Shown piece after piece: positions 17,153 to 26,222 of a stretch of 64,000 bases of DNA. The position numbers were made by a program, and so were the translations under genes. This stretch comes from an uncultured Verrucomicrobiae bacterium (lineage in GTDB: Bacteria; Verrucomicrobiota; Verrucomicrobiia; JADLBR01; CALLMV01): contig CALLMV010000013.1 in NCBI GenBank assembly GCA_938005615.1, forward strand, positions 1-64,000, given 5' to 3'. The first letter of the stretch is position 1. Every line of letters starts with the position of its first letter. The notes under the pieces were generated by a model. The model was not told the DNA's origin, did not search any database, and saw nothing but the letters and a program-made list of their open reading frames with translations.

Positions 17153-18438
17153 GGGACGCTGTTAAAGGTGCGACCAGAACTGGCCCCGGCCATCAGCGGC
17201 TTGCCATCGGATTTGCGCCTGCCGAGGTAAATCATGCTGTGGGTGATCTGGAATTCTCGCTCTTGTGAGGGGTTGTAGGTTGCAGACCAAAAGAGCAGGT
17301 CGCTGGGCCGTAATTCATCAAACTCAAAAGAACTAAGCTTGTCGCTCATCACAGGAAAGATTTGTGTGTTACGCCTGAGCCAAACGTACTGCTGATCAGA
17401 TTGCCGAGGGACATTTTTTATGCCTGCTTGAGTCAAGGTGTATTGCACGAATCCGGAACAGTCTAAACCGCCTGCTTGTGGCGTATTACCTCCAAAGACG
17501 TACGGCAGGTTGAGACTCGTGACACTCAATGCGGAATCTATGATTTTTTTTGCAGCTTCAGGCAAAGATTCATATTCGATCAGCTCACTGGATGGGATTG
17601 TGGATACTGTTAGTGGAGTTGGTGTGGGCGCAAGTTCTGTCGTGGGGGAAGGGGTCTGCAAAGCTGAAATATTTTCCTGAGAAATATCCTCTTTCCGGTT
17701 GTCAGTGGGGTTCGGTTCTTCGTCGATGGAGACAGGGGAACCTGCAGGGACTGTAGGTTTTTCTTGTGGTGTGGGGGAAGACTTAGAATTCTCCTCCTGT
17801 ATCGAACGAATAGGAGCAGAAACAGCGGTTTCGTTTAATTTCTGACTAGTTCGGTCTTGTTCCTGAGAATCAGTCGCGAGCAGCAGCACGTTTTCCTTTA
17901 TCTTAGGGAGCTCTCCCTGCGGTACAGGAGTGGGGCTTGTTTGTAATTCAGATTTCGGCAGACTAGTTCGAGGAAGACTGATTTCTTCTTCTGAAGGCGA
18001 TTCAGGCGAGCTTTCCTTCAATTGCGTGACCTGCGAAGGAGGGGTAATTTGTGCTGTGATAGTACGGTTTTGATTACTCTGTACATCCTGATTTGTCTTT
18101 CGCCTTTGATGTGTTGTGTTTTGGTTTGCTTTTTGATCAGTTTGGGGCCTAGGCGTGTTTGTAGGGGGAGGATTTGGAGTAAAAGTTGTTTTAGGATTTT
18201 GTCTTGCACCTCGTGCTGAATCGACATTCCGTTGAGTAGGGAATCTTTCATTGAGGTTACCGAAAAATTTTTCTAGGGAGCGTTCAACTTTCTGAGCGGT
18301 ACCGGATGATGGCGTCGGCGTTGGAGTCGGTTTGGCACGCTGTTGGGCGGTTGCCGTTTCTGCGAATTCAAAAAATAAGCAAGATATTACCAAGAGAATT
18401 GAAGCCCTCAGCACTAGAGTTTGGGAACGCGGATACAT
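16999..18438 (-). CDS. NlpC/P60 family cell-wall hydrolase
   Basis: This 479-residue exported protein has a signal peptide (ASILLVISCLFFEFAETATAQ) and a Pro/Thr/Ser/Gln-rich linker to about residue 290. The C-terminal C40 peptidase domain has the catalytic Cys in DCSGFV (about C327) and the His in THSMIYLG (about H400), preceded by LPYVFGG. Such enzymes cut gamma-D-Glu-diaminopimelate bonds in peptidoglycan. The linker resembles those that anchor enzymes across the envelope. Its last 51 codons overlap the convergent membrane glycosyltransferase ORF. It lies 9 bp downstream of the Fe-S carrier gene. Confidence 0.92.
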   Translation of the reverse strand: MYPRSQTLVLRASILLVISCLFFEFAETATAQQRAKPTPTPTPSSGTAQKVERSLEKFFGNLNERFPTQRNVDSARGARQNPKTTFTPNPPPTNTPRPQTDQKANQNTTHQRRKTNQDVQSNQNRTITAQITPPSQVTQLKESSPESPSEEEISLPRTSLPKSELQTSPTPVPQGELPKIKENVLLLATDSQEQDRTSQKLNETAVSAPIRSIQEENSKSSPTPQEKPTVPAGSPVSIDEEPNPTDNRKEDISQENISALQTPSPTTELAPTPTPLTVSTIPSSELIEYESLPEAAKKIIDSALSVTSLNLPYVFGGNTPQAGGLDCSGFVQYTLTQAGIKNVPRQSDQQYVWLRRNTQIFPVMSDKLSSFEFDELRPSDLLFWSATYNPSQEREFQITHSMIYLGRRKSDGKPLMAGASSGRTFNSVPQHGSSVFDFILPRRASGRSAEGTGGSRFVGYGPIPGVWQPGEREKIPRIK

Positions 18439-18447
18439 TTATTGCGC

Positions 18448-18810
18448 TTAGGCAGAAAATGATTCGCCACAAGAACAAGTGGCTGTGGCGTTAGGATTGA
18501 TCACTTTAAAACCGCCTTTTTGCAAATCATCTGAATAGTCCAAGTCTGAACCACTCACGAAGAGCGCACTCTTGGGATCAACAAGAATATTAACGCCGGA
18601 TGAACGGACAAGAATATCTTTGGGTTTCGTTTGATCTGTTAAGTCCATTTTGTACTGTAAACCGGAGCAACCGCCGCCAATGACGGCTACGCGTAAAGCA
18701 CCGTCAACCAAACCTTTTTTTTGCATAAGGTACTTCAAACGTTCTGCAGCTTTTGGGAGAACTTTTAAAAGCTTCTCGCTGCCTTCCTTGGCATCTGCAA
18801 GACTGCTCAT
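18448..18810 (-). CDS. A-type iron-sulfur carrier protein (IscA/ErpA/HesB family)
   Basis: This 120-residue protein carries the three conserved cysteines of A-type Fe-S carriers, GGGCSG (C48) and the C-terminal CSCG pair (C112, C114), and the family pattern LRVAVIGGGCSGLQYKM. It delivers Fe-S clusters to apoproteins in the cytosol. It is not next to the cysteine desulfurase (34588), so the ISC functions are dispersed. IscA versus ErpA cannot be decided from the sequence. Confidence 0.93.
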   Translation of the reverse strand: MSSLADAKEGSEKLLKVLPKAAERLKYLMQKKGLVDGALRVAVIGGGCSGLQYKMDLTDQTKPKDILVRSSGVNILVDPKSALFVSGSDLDYSDDLQKGGFKVINPNATATCSCGESFSA

Positions 18811-18827
18811 AAATTGCCTAGAGAGCG

Positions 18828-19214
18828 TTACCTGTAAATAAACTTACGGGCAGAACGAGTATCAACACCACCCTCAGAATTGGGGCAGTATGGCAGCGGG
18901 TCGCGAAAAGAACGTGTCGGTACGCTATAGAGCCTGTGTCTGGGATGAAAATCACTCACCACATAAACTGGAGCGTGTGCCACGAATCTCGGATGACATG
19001 CCCTAATTACTCTCGGGTAGTGATCAACGACATAGAACCGCGGGTGAGAGATGATATATCCCGAGTGATGGTAAACATGTCGAGGCGTGTAGTATCCCCT
19101 ACATCCTCCTACATAATAAGAAGTGCCTACTGAAAAAAAGAAACCTGCGGACATGTTTTGAACATTTCCTAAAAGAAAACACATGACCGTAAAAGTGGTG
19201 AGTAAGATCTTCAT
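18828..19214 (-). CDS. Small secreted His/Tyr/Arg-rich protein, unknown
   Basis: I do not recognise the family. The 128-residue product has a clear signal peptide (MKILLTTFTVMCFLLGNVQNMSA). The mature part is unusually rich in His, Tyr, Arg, Pro and Val with repeated HPRF/HPRH-like dipeptide patterns (SHPRFYVVDHYPRV, CHPRFVAHAPVYVV). Two Cys (CRGYY, RACHPRF) and a third near the end (PYCPN) could form disulfides or bind metal. It lies 17 bp upstream of the Fe-S carrier on the same strand. Confidence 0.6.
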   Translation of the reverse strand: MKILLTTFTVMCFLLGNVQNMSAGFFFSVGTSYYVGGCRGYYTPRHVYHHSGYIISHPRFYVVDHYPRVIRACHPRFVAHAPVYVVSDFHPRHRLYSVPTRSFRDPLPYCPNSEGGVDTRSARKFIYR

Positions 19215-19351
19215 AACAGCTTAAAATAACATACAGGCGTATAGTCTCAAATTCATTTTGAAATTTTTTACCAAAAATAATCTGAACACATTACGTTTTA
19301 ATAAGTCATAATGCTTGATTTCTAAATTCTCACCATACAGCTATACAGAAT

Positions 19352-20359
19352 ATGCCTACCACAGCGTTTAAAGTATCCAGTGCGGTATTGATTTATTCCC
19401 TATGCCTACTAGTTGCAAATAAGGCTCTAGCACAAGTCACAGACGGGATCGCCGCATTAGTAAACAACGATGTAATTACATTTTCCGACGTGCGACGGGA
19501 AATCGGCGACGCTGAAAAGGCCATTGCACAATCATCTCTGCCGCCAGAGGAAAAATCCAAAAGAATCCGTGAGCTACGTCTTGCTGCAATCAACGGACTG
19601 ATTGACCGAAGGCTTATCATCCAGGAATTCGACCGCAAACAGTTTCAAATGCCACAAAATCTGGTTGACGCCCAAATACGCTCGATCATCCGTGAAAAAC
19701 ACGGTGGAGATAGAGCCAAATTCAATGCAGCTCTGCGCAAAGAGGGAAAAACAATGGAACAACTCAGAAAGGAAGTTGAGGACGAGCTAAAACTTCAAGC
19801 TATGGTTTTTCAATTCATTCAAAAGCGAGTTGTTGTCTCTCCCGAAAAAGTCGAACGTTACTACAGAGAAAACAAAAAAGAATTTGCACCACCCGCAGAA
19901 GCCCGTCTTGCAATCTTATTTCTCTCACGCTCTGCAAGCCCAGAAAAGAGAACAGATGAGCGTGGACGCACAATCGAGGTCGATCCTCAAAAAGTCCTCG
20001 CAGATGATTTGCTAAGAAAGATCCGCGCAGGTGGAGATTTTGCGGAGCTCACACGTATTTATTCAGAAGGCCCTCACCGAGAAGAGGGCGGTGACTGGGG
20101 CTGGCTTACACAAGAAGCCTTGCGTCCCGACCTTGCAGAAGTTGCCTTCTCACTTTCAAAAGGCTCAGTAAGTAAAGTGATTGAAACAGAAGAGGGCTAT
20201 TACATTATAAAAGCACTTGACGTTAAGAATCCTGGCCCGCCACCGCTAGAAAAAATTCGGGATGAAGTTGAAAAGCGCATTCAAATCATCGAAGGGCGGG
20301 ATATTCAGAACGAATTAATCCAAAGACTGCGTAAAGAAAATTTTGTCAAGATATTCTGA
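19352..20359 (+). CDS. SurA/PpiC-type periplasmic peptidyl-prolyl isomerase
   Basis: This 335-residue exported chaperone has a signal peptide ending ANKALAQ and the SurA N-domain pattern VTDGIAALVNNDVITFSDVRRE. One parvulin domain (about residues 180-290) contains the canonical DFAELTRIYSEGPHREEGGDWGW and ETEEGYYIIK segments. It is expected to assist outer-membrane protein folding. Only one PPIase domain is present, against two in E. coli SurA. It is the first gene of surA-pdxA-argA-asmA-like, and its stop overlaps the inferred pdxA start. Confidence 0.9.
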   Translation: MPTTAFKVSSAVLIYSLCLLVANKALAQVTDGIAALVNNDVITFSDVRREIGDAEKAIAQSSLPPEEKSKRIRELRLAAINGLIDRRLIIQEFDRKQFQMPQNLVDAQIRSIIREKHGGDRAKFNAALRKEGKTMEQLRKEVEDELKLQAMVFQFIQKRVVVSPEKVERYYRENKKEFAPPAEARLAILFLSRSASPEKRTDERGRTIEVDPQKVLADDLLRKIRAGGDFAELTRIYSEGPHREEGGDWGWLTQEALRPDLAEVAFSLSKGSVSKVIETEEGYYIIKALDVKNPGPPPLEKIRDEVEKRIQIIEGRDIQNELIQRLRKENFVKIF

Positions 20360-21285
20360 ATTCAAAATACACACAAATTCACATCAGCGCAGGCGACTCT
20401 CAAGGTATCGGCCCTGAGATCTGCCACAAACTCAGAGAAGTCTTGCCAAATGATGATTTGGAAAGAATCACCTTCCATGGTTTAAATGAATCAGTAAGCC
20501 AAGCCAGCTTTTGCACTGCGCCCGACGCGCACAACACTGGATTACTCGCTTTGGAAACGGCTACTAAATTATGCCTCGCCGAGCCCGGGTCTGCTTTAGT
20601 CACGTCACCCGTCAGCAAATCACGACTACACAAAGCAGGCTTTGCATTCCCTGGTCAAACAGAATTTCTCGCTCATGCATGCGGACTTGCTGAGGACTCC
20701 GTGACCATGGCTATGATTGGGGAGAGACTGCGTGTTTTTCTCACTACGACACACCTCTCCTTGTCTTCTGCAATTCGTAAAATCACTTCTCGGAATTTAT
20801 TCAGAACGATTTTTCATGCCCACCACATAACATCTTTAATTATCGGAAAAAAAGCACGCCTCGCAATCGCTGCTCTGAACCCGCACGCGGGAGAGGGAGG
20901 TCTCTTTGGTAATGAGGAGCAAGAACTTCTCATCCCCGAATCAGAAAAAATTTCTGCCCAGTTAAATATCCCCTGCCCGCCTGTGCTACCCGCCGACACT
21001 CTGTTTCATCGTACGGCCAATCTTGGAGAGTTTGATGCCATCATCTGCCTCTACCATGATCAAGCACTCATCCCTTTCAAACTCCTACACTTCTACAACG
21101 GTGTAAACCTTACTGCAGGGCTCCCTTTTCCCAGAACATCTCCAGACCACGGCACTGCATTTGATATTGCAGGCAAGGGACTGGCTGACCACAGAAGCAT
21201 GCTGGCCGCCGTGCGTCTGGCACTTCAACTCGCCCCGCTCTGGCACACGATACCCCACTTGCCAATCATCCAAACAGAGCAGTAA
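20356..21285 (+). CDS. pdxA: 4-hydroxythreonine-4-phosphate dehydrogenase with apparent CTG start
   Basis: This enzyme oxidises 4-phosphohydroxythreonine in the DXP-dependent pyridoxal phosphate pathway; dxs is also in the window. The track starts at TTG 20443, but conserved family sequence lies upstream in frame (IHISAGDSQGIGPEI), so the true start must be earlier. No ATG/GTG/TTG exists there. CTG 20356, overlapping the surA stop as CTGA, gives 309 aa, near normal. Metal-binding His are present in TTHLSLS, NPHAGEGG and YHDQALIPFK, and TSPDHGTAFDIAGKG is intact. The usual GHTE substrate motif reads GQTE (His to Gln), which could alter substrate use. Confidence 0.85.
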   Translation: MNSKYTQIHISAGDSQGIGPEICHKLREVLPNDDLERITFHGLNESVSQASFCTAPDAHNTGLLALETATKLCLAEPGSALVTSPVSKSRLHKAGFAFPGQTEFLAHACGLAEDSVTMAMIGERLRVFLTTTHLSLSSAIRKITSRNLFRTIFHAHHITSLIIGKKARLAIAALNPHAGEGGLFGNEEQELLIPESEKISAQLNIPCPPVLPADTLFHRTANLGEFDAIICLYHDQALIPFKLLHFYNGVNLTAGLPFPRTSPDHGTAFDIAGKGLADHRSMLAAVRLALQLAPLWHTIPHLPIIQTEQ

Positions 21286-21294
21286 CTTTACAAA

Positions 21295-22587
21295 ATGAAC
21301 GTTGCTGATTTGCGTGGCATTTTAAACTACGTACCTCGATATCGCGACCGCACTTTTATCATCAGCATCGATGGTGAGATCGCCACAGAAGAAAACCTCT
21401 CAAACATCCTTCTGGATATCGCGGTACTGTGGAACTTAGGCATCCGAATTGTTCTGCTACACGGCATCCGTGCGGCATTCGAACAGCCTATGCTGGATTC
21501 TGATCCAGATTTGGGAGGGGTTCGTCCTGTGCCGGCCTCAGATCTTGACTCACAAATTACTGCCTCAAACCGTCTGACTCACGAAATACTTGAGGGATTA
21601 GCAGCCAGAAATATCCGCGCACTTTATCCTAACGCCCTAATCGCTGCGCCTGTTGGCATTTTATCCGGCACTGACCACCAAGGTGCTGGCAAGGTCACAC
21701 GAGTTGACACAACTCTGTTGCAGCAAATTCTCAGTCAAGGTCTCATACCAGTCCTTGGCCCTTTAGGATTTGACGGCGAAGGGCACACTTATCGCCTCCT
21801 AACCGACGCAGCGGCCTTTGAAACTGCCCGTGCTCTTAAAGCTGACAAGCTCATCTACATCACCGCACACGACTCACTCATCGGTCGCGACCGCATGAGC
21901 GAACAACTTCCCGTCAGCGAAGCAGAGAAATACTTTAACGCCAATAAAGACAGTCTTCCCACACCACTTCGCCTCAAACTCCAACACGCCATACAGGCCT
22001 GCCATCTTGGCATCTCCCGTGTTCACCTGGTCGACGGACGTCAGGACGAAGCCCTCCTAGGCGAAATCTTTCTCAACGAAGGCACAGGCACGATGATTTA
22101 CGCTAATGAATACCAAGCTATTAGACCTGCCCAAAAGAAAGATGTTCCTGCTCTGCGCAACCTGATGAAACGCGCAGAAAAAAACCAGGAACTTCTCCCG
22201 CGCTCCCGCCAGCACCTACTGGCTAACTTGCAAAATTACAGTGTTTTTGAAATGGACGGACATGTCGTTGGCTGCGCAGCCCTGATCATTTACCCCGAAC
22301 AGGCCGCTGCAGAAATCGCTTCGCTGGTCATTCACCCCTCGCATCGTGGCCAGGGCATCGGTCGCAAACTGATGAATTACCTTGAACAGAACGCCCGCGA
22401 ACGCGGTGCCCAAAAACTCTATGTAGTAAGCACACAAGCAGCAAAATACTTCCAAAGCCTTTCTGATTTTACACCTGTTGAACCAGAAAAATTACCGCCA
22501 CCGCGCTACGAAGCTTGGCTTAAAAGTGGCAGAAATTCCATTGTCCTCCACAAAATACTCAACCACTACCAAAGCGCGAATTTGTGA
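21295..22587 (+). CDS. argA: N-acetylglutamate synthase
   Basis: This 430-residue ArgA-type enzyme catalyses the first step of arginine synthesis, acetyl-CoA plus glutamate. An amino-acid-kinase-like domain (about residues 15-275) begins RDRTFIISIDGEIATEENL and includes RIVLLHGIRAAFE. The C-terminal GNAT domain has IASLVIHPSHRGQGIGRKLM, the acetyl-CoA binding loop. The kinase-like domain normally mediates arginine feedback. It starts 9 bp after pdxA and its stop overlaps the next gene's GTG. Confidence 0.93.
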   Translation: MNVADLRGILNYVPRYRDRTFIISIDGEIATEENLSNILLDIAVLWNLGIRIVLLHGIRAAFEQPMLDSDPDLGGVRPVPASDLDSQITASNRLTHEILEGLAARNIRALYPNALIAAPVGILSGTDHQGAGKVTRVDTTLLQQILSQGLIPVLGPLGFDGEGHTYRLLTDAAAFETARALKADKLIYITAHDSLIGRDRMSEQLPVSEAEKYFNANKDSLPTPLRLKLQHAIQACHLGISRVHLVDGRQDEALLGEIFLNEGTGTMIYANEYQAIRPAQKKDVPALRNLMKRAEKNQELLPRSRQHLLANLQNYSVFEMDGHVVGCAALIIYPEQAAAEIASLVIHPSHRGQGIGRKLMNYLEQNARERGAQKLYVVSTQAAKYFQSLSDFTPVEPEKLPPPRYEAWLKSGRNSIVLHKILNHYQSANL

Positions 22588-24113
22588 AAAAAGTTTTTCT
22601 CAAAACACTATTTCTCGCGCTTCTGATTTTACCTATAGCCTACTTTTTCTTACTCAGCTACGTCAACAGCACTGCTTTCCGTGAGTTAGTTCAGAAGTCT
22701 GCATCTCAAGCCATCAACGGCCATTTAATCATCCCCTCACTTAGTCTGACGTTCCCATTACGCATCACCGCAACTGATATCAAAGTCACAGACAACCTTG
22801 GGGAAAACACCGGTTTACTCAAAAAAATCCATCTGGACATCGCTCCGCACACACTCTTCAGCAATCATATACTGGTCCACAAAATCATACTTGAGGAGCC
22901 AACCATCATCTGGCGAATTAATGAACCACTGCCCGCACCAGCTTTTATCCCAACACCCCAAAAAATCGCTGAATCGCCTTCATCACAAACATCCGGTAAT
23001 CAAGACTCACCACCACCTAAGACCCCGACTGAGGGTGTAGCTACACAACGATCAGCTGCTCCACGGCCCTCAGCACAGAAAAAACAGCTCAGCATCAACG
23101 CCATCTCCATTCAAAATGGCTCACTTCAAGTTCTAGATATTTCGGAGCAACTATTAATCAAACTTCACGGTCTAGAATTATTCGCCACACTCACAACAAC
23201 GCAGGCAGGGCTTATCAACGGCCAAGGCGAGCTGAAAATATCCCAAGTCAACCTCCCTGAAAACTTGCAGATCACTCGCATCACCTCACCCTTCACCTTT
23301 TCAACACAGGTCATCGAACTTGAGCAAATCGAAGCGATTTTTTACGAAGGCCAACTCTCAGGTAAGTTCTCCGCCGATATTCCTTCAGGTACCTATACGG
23401 TTAACACCGAAATCATTAATTCCTCACTACACCAGCTCTTAAAAGCCACAAACCAAACATCCCTCAAATTTCACAACACCCGCCTCAATCTCACCGTTCA
23501 AGCCCAAGGTAACTTCTCAGAGCCTCAAGACACACTCACTGGCCAAGGTGAGTTTGCCGCTGGGCCCATGTCCGTTGCAGACATCCCCGGGGCTGACGCG
23601 CTTCTTCTTATCCTCCACGCCTTGGGCATCTCCGAAAGCACCCAAATCGAAAACGCAATAATGGAAAATCTTCACGGTTATTACACGATCTCCGACAGTA
23701 AAATTCACCTGAGTGAGGCACGTACTTTTCCTGCCGATGCCCCAGTTCTTCTTTCCGCACGGGGCAACATCGGGTTCGATTCTGCACTGGATATTGACTC
23801 CCAACTTATGCTTAGTGCACGTCACTTCCACCTTCCCCACAAGCTGGTGAGGGTACTGGGAGAAACGGGCAAAGAAGGTTATCTCACCGTGCCCTTCACA
23901 CTCACTGGTACAACGGAAAAACCACACATCGAACCTGAACTGGACAACATTCTCACTAGTACCGGAAAAGATATTATTAACCGTGCAGAAGATCTTCTAA
24001 AGGGAATCACACGTCCCGAAAGCAGGGAAAAAATTAAACTCCAGGCAGAGAAGGTTTTTCGCAGCCTTCAGGATCTCGTGCGTCCCAAAGATGAAAAGCG
24101 GGACGAGCGTTAA
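22584..24113 (+). CDS. AsmA-like envelope protein
   Basis: This 509-residue protein has one N-terminal membrane anchor (KTLFLALLILPIAYFFLLSYV). The typical AsmA-like start of the extracytoplasmic region follows (FRELVQKSASQAINGHLIIPSLSLTFPLRITATDIKV). A Pro/Gln/Ser-rich linker lies at about residues 115-165, and the C-terminal part is beta-rich with a terminal LTGTTEKPHIEPE segment as in AsmA/TamB-like proteins. These are implicated in phospholipid transport to the outer membrane; the role here is inferred. The GTG start overlaps the argA stop (GTGA). Confidence 0.75.
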   Translation: MKKVFLKTLFLALLILPIAYFFLLSYVNSTAFRELVQKSASQAINGHLIIPSLSLTFPLRITATDIKVTDNLGENTGLLKKIHLDIAPHTLFSNHILVHKIILEEPTIIWRINEPLPAPAFIPTPQKIAESPSSQTSGNQDSPPPKTPTEGVATQRSAAPRPSAQKKQLSINAISIQNGSLQVLDISEQLLIKLHGLELFATLTTTQAGLINGQGELKISQVNLPENLQITRITSPFTFSTQVIELEQIEAIFYEGQLSGKFSADIPSGTYTVNTEIINSSLHQLLKATNQTSLKFHNTRLNLTVQAQGNFSEPQDTLTGQGEFAAGPMSVADIPGADALLLILHALGISESTQIENAIMENLHGYYTISDSKIHLSEARTFPADAPVLLSARGNIGFDSALDIDSQLMLSARHFHLPHKLVRVLGETGKEGYLTVPFTLTGTTEKPHIEPELDNILTSTGKDIINRAEDLLKGITRPESREKIKLQAEKVFRSLQDLVRPKDEKRDER

Positions 24114-24200
24114 TTCAAGATACCAGTTTATTCCAAAAGTTTTCTTTTACCTCAGAAGTCAGAAGATAACAATCGGTCTTTCTTAATTGATGCAACACTC

Positions 24201-24926
24201 ATGATAAGCAAGATTGCACGACACATAATTACCAAAAAATTAAAAGTTCCCGATCATAAGTATGAAGAACTTTCACGAGAGCTACTCGCTTACTCTGCTC
24301 AATTCTCTTCCGTTTGGAACAAGCACCAAAGGGCAATTCTCAAACGTATTCGCACACTTACAGATTTGAGTATCTCACTCGGAAGTGGCACTGTCGAAAA
24401 ACCCGGGTGGATATTGATCGATATCCCACTTCGTGGCCCGGAAAACTACCTTCGGTGGGACTGCCGTCGCCGCCTTCCCTTTCGCGACTCCTCTGCCGCA
24501 CGCATTTTGATTGAACACTACTTTGAGCATCTCGACCCGGATACGGAAGTGCCGAGGGTGCTTTCTGAATGCCGCCGCATTCTGCAGCCTGGGGGTTTCT
24601 TGCGTATCATCGTGCCGGATGCGGAGAGGTTCCTGCGAGCATACGTCAGCGGACGGGCAGAGGATTGGTCTGCTCTGGGTTTTAAGCTAGATGCTCTACC
24701 GCCTGACCTCCCAACGCCAATGACTGTTGTCAATCACGTCTTCCATCAGCGAGGAGAGCACAAGGCTGCATACGATTATGATACCCTGCGCCACGTTCTG
24801 CAAACACAGGGCTTTACCCACATCAGCCGCAAAAAATTTGGGGAGTCGGACGACCCAGGCATGACGATTGACCGTCCCAATCACGCTCCGTACTCACTCT
24901 ACGTCGAATGCCGCAAACCGGCCTGA
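24201..24926 (+). CDS. SAM-dependent methyltransferase (class I)
   Basis: This 241-residue protein has an atypical glycine-rich SAM loop (ISLGSGTVEKPGWILIDI), a conserved acidic region LPFRDSSAARILIEHYFEHL and the post-motif VLSECRRILQPGGFLRIIVPD. This is the methyltransferase-11 architecture found in sugar or lipid biosynthesis clusters. A later HVFHQRGEHKAAYDYDTLRHVL segment is common in methyltransferases of polysaccharide loci. It precedes the GT2 gene by 46 bp. Substrate unknown. Confidence 0.83.
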   Translation: MISKIARHIITKKLKVPDHKYEELSRELLAYSAQFSSVWNKHQRAILKRIRTLTDLSISLGSGTVEKPGWILIDIPLRGPENYLRWDCRRRLPFRDSSAARILIEHYFEHLDPDTEVPRVLSECRRILQPGGFLRIIVPDAERFLRAYVSGRAEDWSALGFKLDALPPDLPTPMTVVNHVFHQRGEHKAAYDYDTLRHVLQTQGFTHISRKKFGESDDPGMTIDRPNHAPYSLYVECRKPA

Positions 24927-24972
24927 CACCTTCCGCATTGATAGGACACAGCAAAGATTTCTAATCTTGTAA

Positions 24973-26205
24973 ATGGAATCTCAAGATTGGGAGTTCGTTC
25001 AAGCTGTATCCAGCATTCCTTTGTGGCCAGACGGAGTAGCAATTATCCTCCTCGGGCTGGTTGTGTGTCTTGCTTTGAATACTTTTCTCAGCTTGGCACT
25101 CTTTGCGTCACCGAAGCCCTCTAGTGATAATCAATCGCATCGACATCATCTGCAAAATGTACCACAAGCGTCGGATAACACCCCAAAGCTGACGATCCTC
25201 ATCCCCGCGCGGAATGAAGAATCACGTTTGCCTGCGTGCCTAGATTCGCTGATAGCAAACCCCGACCCAGAGTTGGAAATCCTGGTGCTCGATGATCATT
25301 CCAGCGACGCCACGGCATCTGTGGTTAATGACTTCGCTGCTCGCGATTGCCGCGTCCAACTTTTCAGGGGTGCCCCACTGCCCCAGGGTTGGGTTGGCAA
25401 AAATTGGGCCTGCCATCAACTTGCCCAACATGCACGCGCGCCCTGGTTGTTGTTTACTGATGCGGACACGATTCACCACAGCCAGGGCCCGCTCACAGCC
25501 CTCAGCTTAGCCCAAAAACTTCGCGCTGATCTGCTCTCGCTCTGGCCACGGCAGATCACGCGCACTTGGAGCGAGTGGCTTGTGATCCCCAATATTTATG
25601 TGCTGATCCTCACGCTTCGCCCGCAGTGGATGGAGCGGCTGGTGCGCTGGCCTGTGCTAGGTGCGGCCAACGGGCAATTCCTGCTCATCACGCGCGCTGC
25701 TTACGATGCCTGTGGCGGCCACGCTGCGCTGCGCTCGCACTTGGTGGAGGATGTGGCATTTTCGCGTCTGGCGCGGGCCAAAAAATTCCGTGCGCTCAAC
25801 GCAGACGGGCAGCACCTCGTCGCCTGCCGGATGTATGAGAATTTTTCCCAGGTTTGGGAAGGCTTCACAAAAAATCTGCGTGCGATGTTCGATGACAACC
25901 TGGCCGCGTTTTTTGCGTTTGGGCTGTTTGTATTTGCTGTGTTGGTGCTGCCGTTTTTTCTGCTCGTGTGGTGCTTGGCGGCAGGGCATGTGCTGGCGGC
26001 GATCGTATGCGCGGCGCACTGTTTTTTGATTTTGGGTATTCGTGCCTTGTTGGCCGCGCGATTTCTGAGCCCTCCGCAAAGTGTGCTGTTGCATCCGCTG
26101 GGCTTAGGGCTGGTGCTGCTGATTGCGTGCAACTCCGCGCTGCGCTTGGGCCGTGCGGGCGTCACCTGGAAGGGGCGCACCTACGGGGCCAAAATGTCAA
26201 GTTAA
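24973..26205 (+). CDS. Membrane-associated GT2 glycosyltransferase (HpnB/CrtQ-like)
   Basis: This 410-residue protein has an N-terminal membrane helix (about 18-42), a GT2 domain and two or three C-terminal helices (about 313-400). The catalytic domain has LTILIPARNEESRLPACLDSL, EILVLDDHSSDATA, LPQGWVGKNWACHQL and LLFTDADT; the GWxGKxWA element is shared by hopanoid-associated HpnB and carotenoid-linked CrtQ families. Later QFLLITRAAYDACGGHAAL and LVEDVAFSRLAR are also typical. With shc in the same window a hopanoid-lipid role is attractive but unproven; a carotenoid acceptor is the alternative. Confidence 0.82.
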   Translation: MESQDWEFVQAVSSIPLWPDGVAIILLGLVVCLALNTFLSLALFASPKPSSDNQSHRHHLQNVPQASDNTPKLTILIPARNEESRLPACLDSLIANPDPELEILVLDDHSSDATASVVNDFAARDCRVQLFRGAPLPQGWVGKNWACHQLAQHARAPWLLFTDADTIHHSQGPLTALSLAQKLRADLLSLWPRQITRTWSEWLVIPNIYVLILTLRPQWMERLVRWPVLGAANGQFLLITRAAYDACGGHAALRSHLVEDVAFSRLARAKKFRALNADGQHLVACRMYENFSQVWEGFTKNLRAMFDDNLAAFFAFGLFVFAVLVLPFFLLVWCLAAGHVLAAIVCAAHCFLILGIRALLAARFLSPPQSVLLHPLGLGLVLLIACNSALRLGRAGVTWKGRTYGAKMSS

Positions 26206-26222
26206 GCCCAAGCAGGCGTAGG

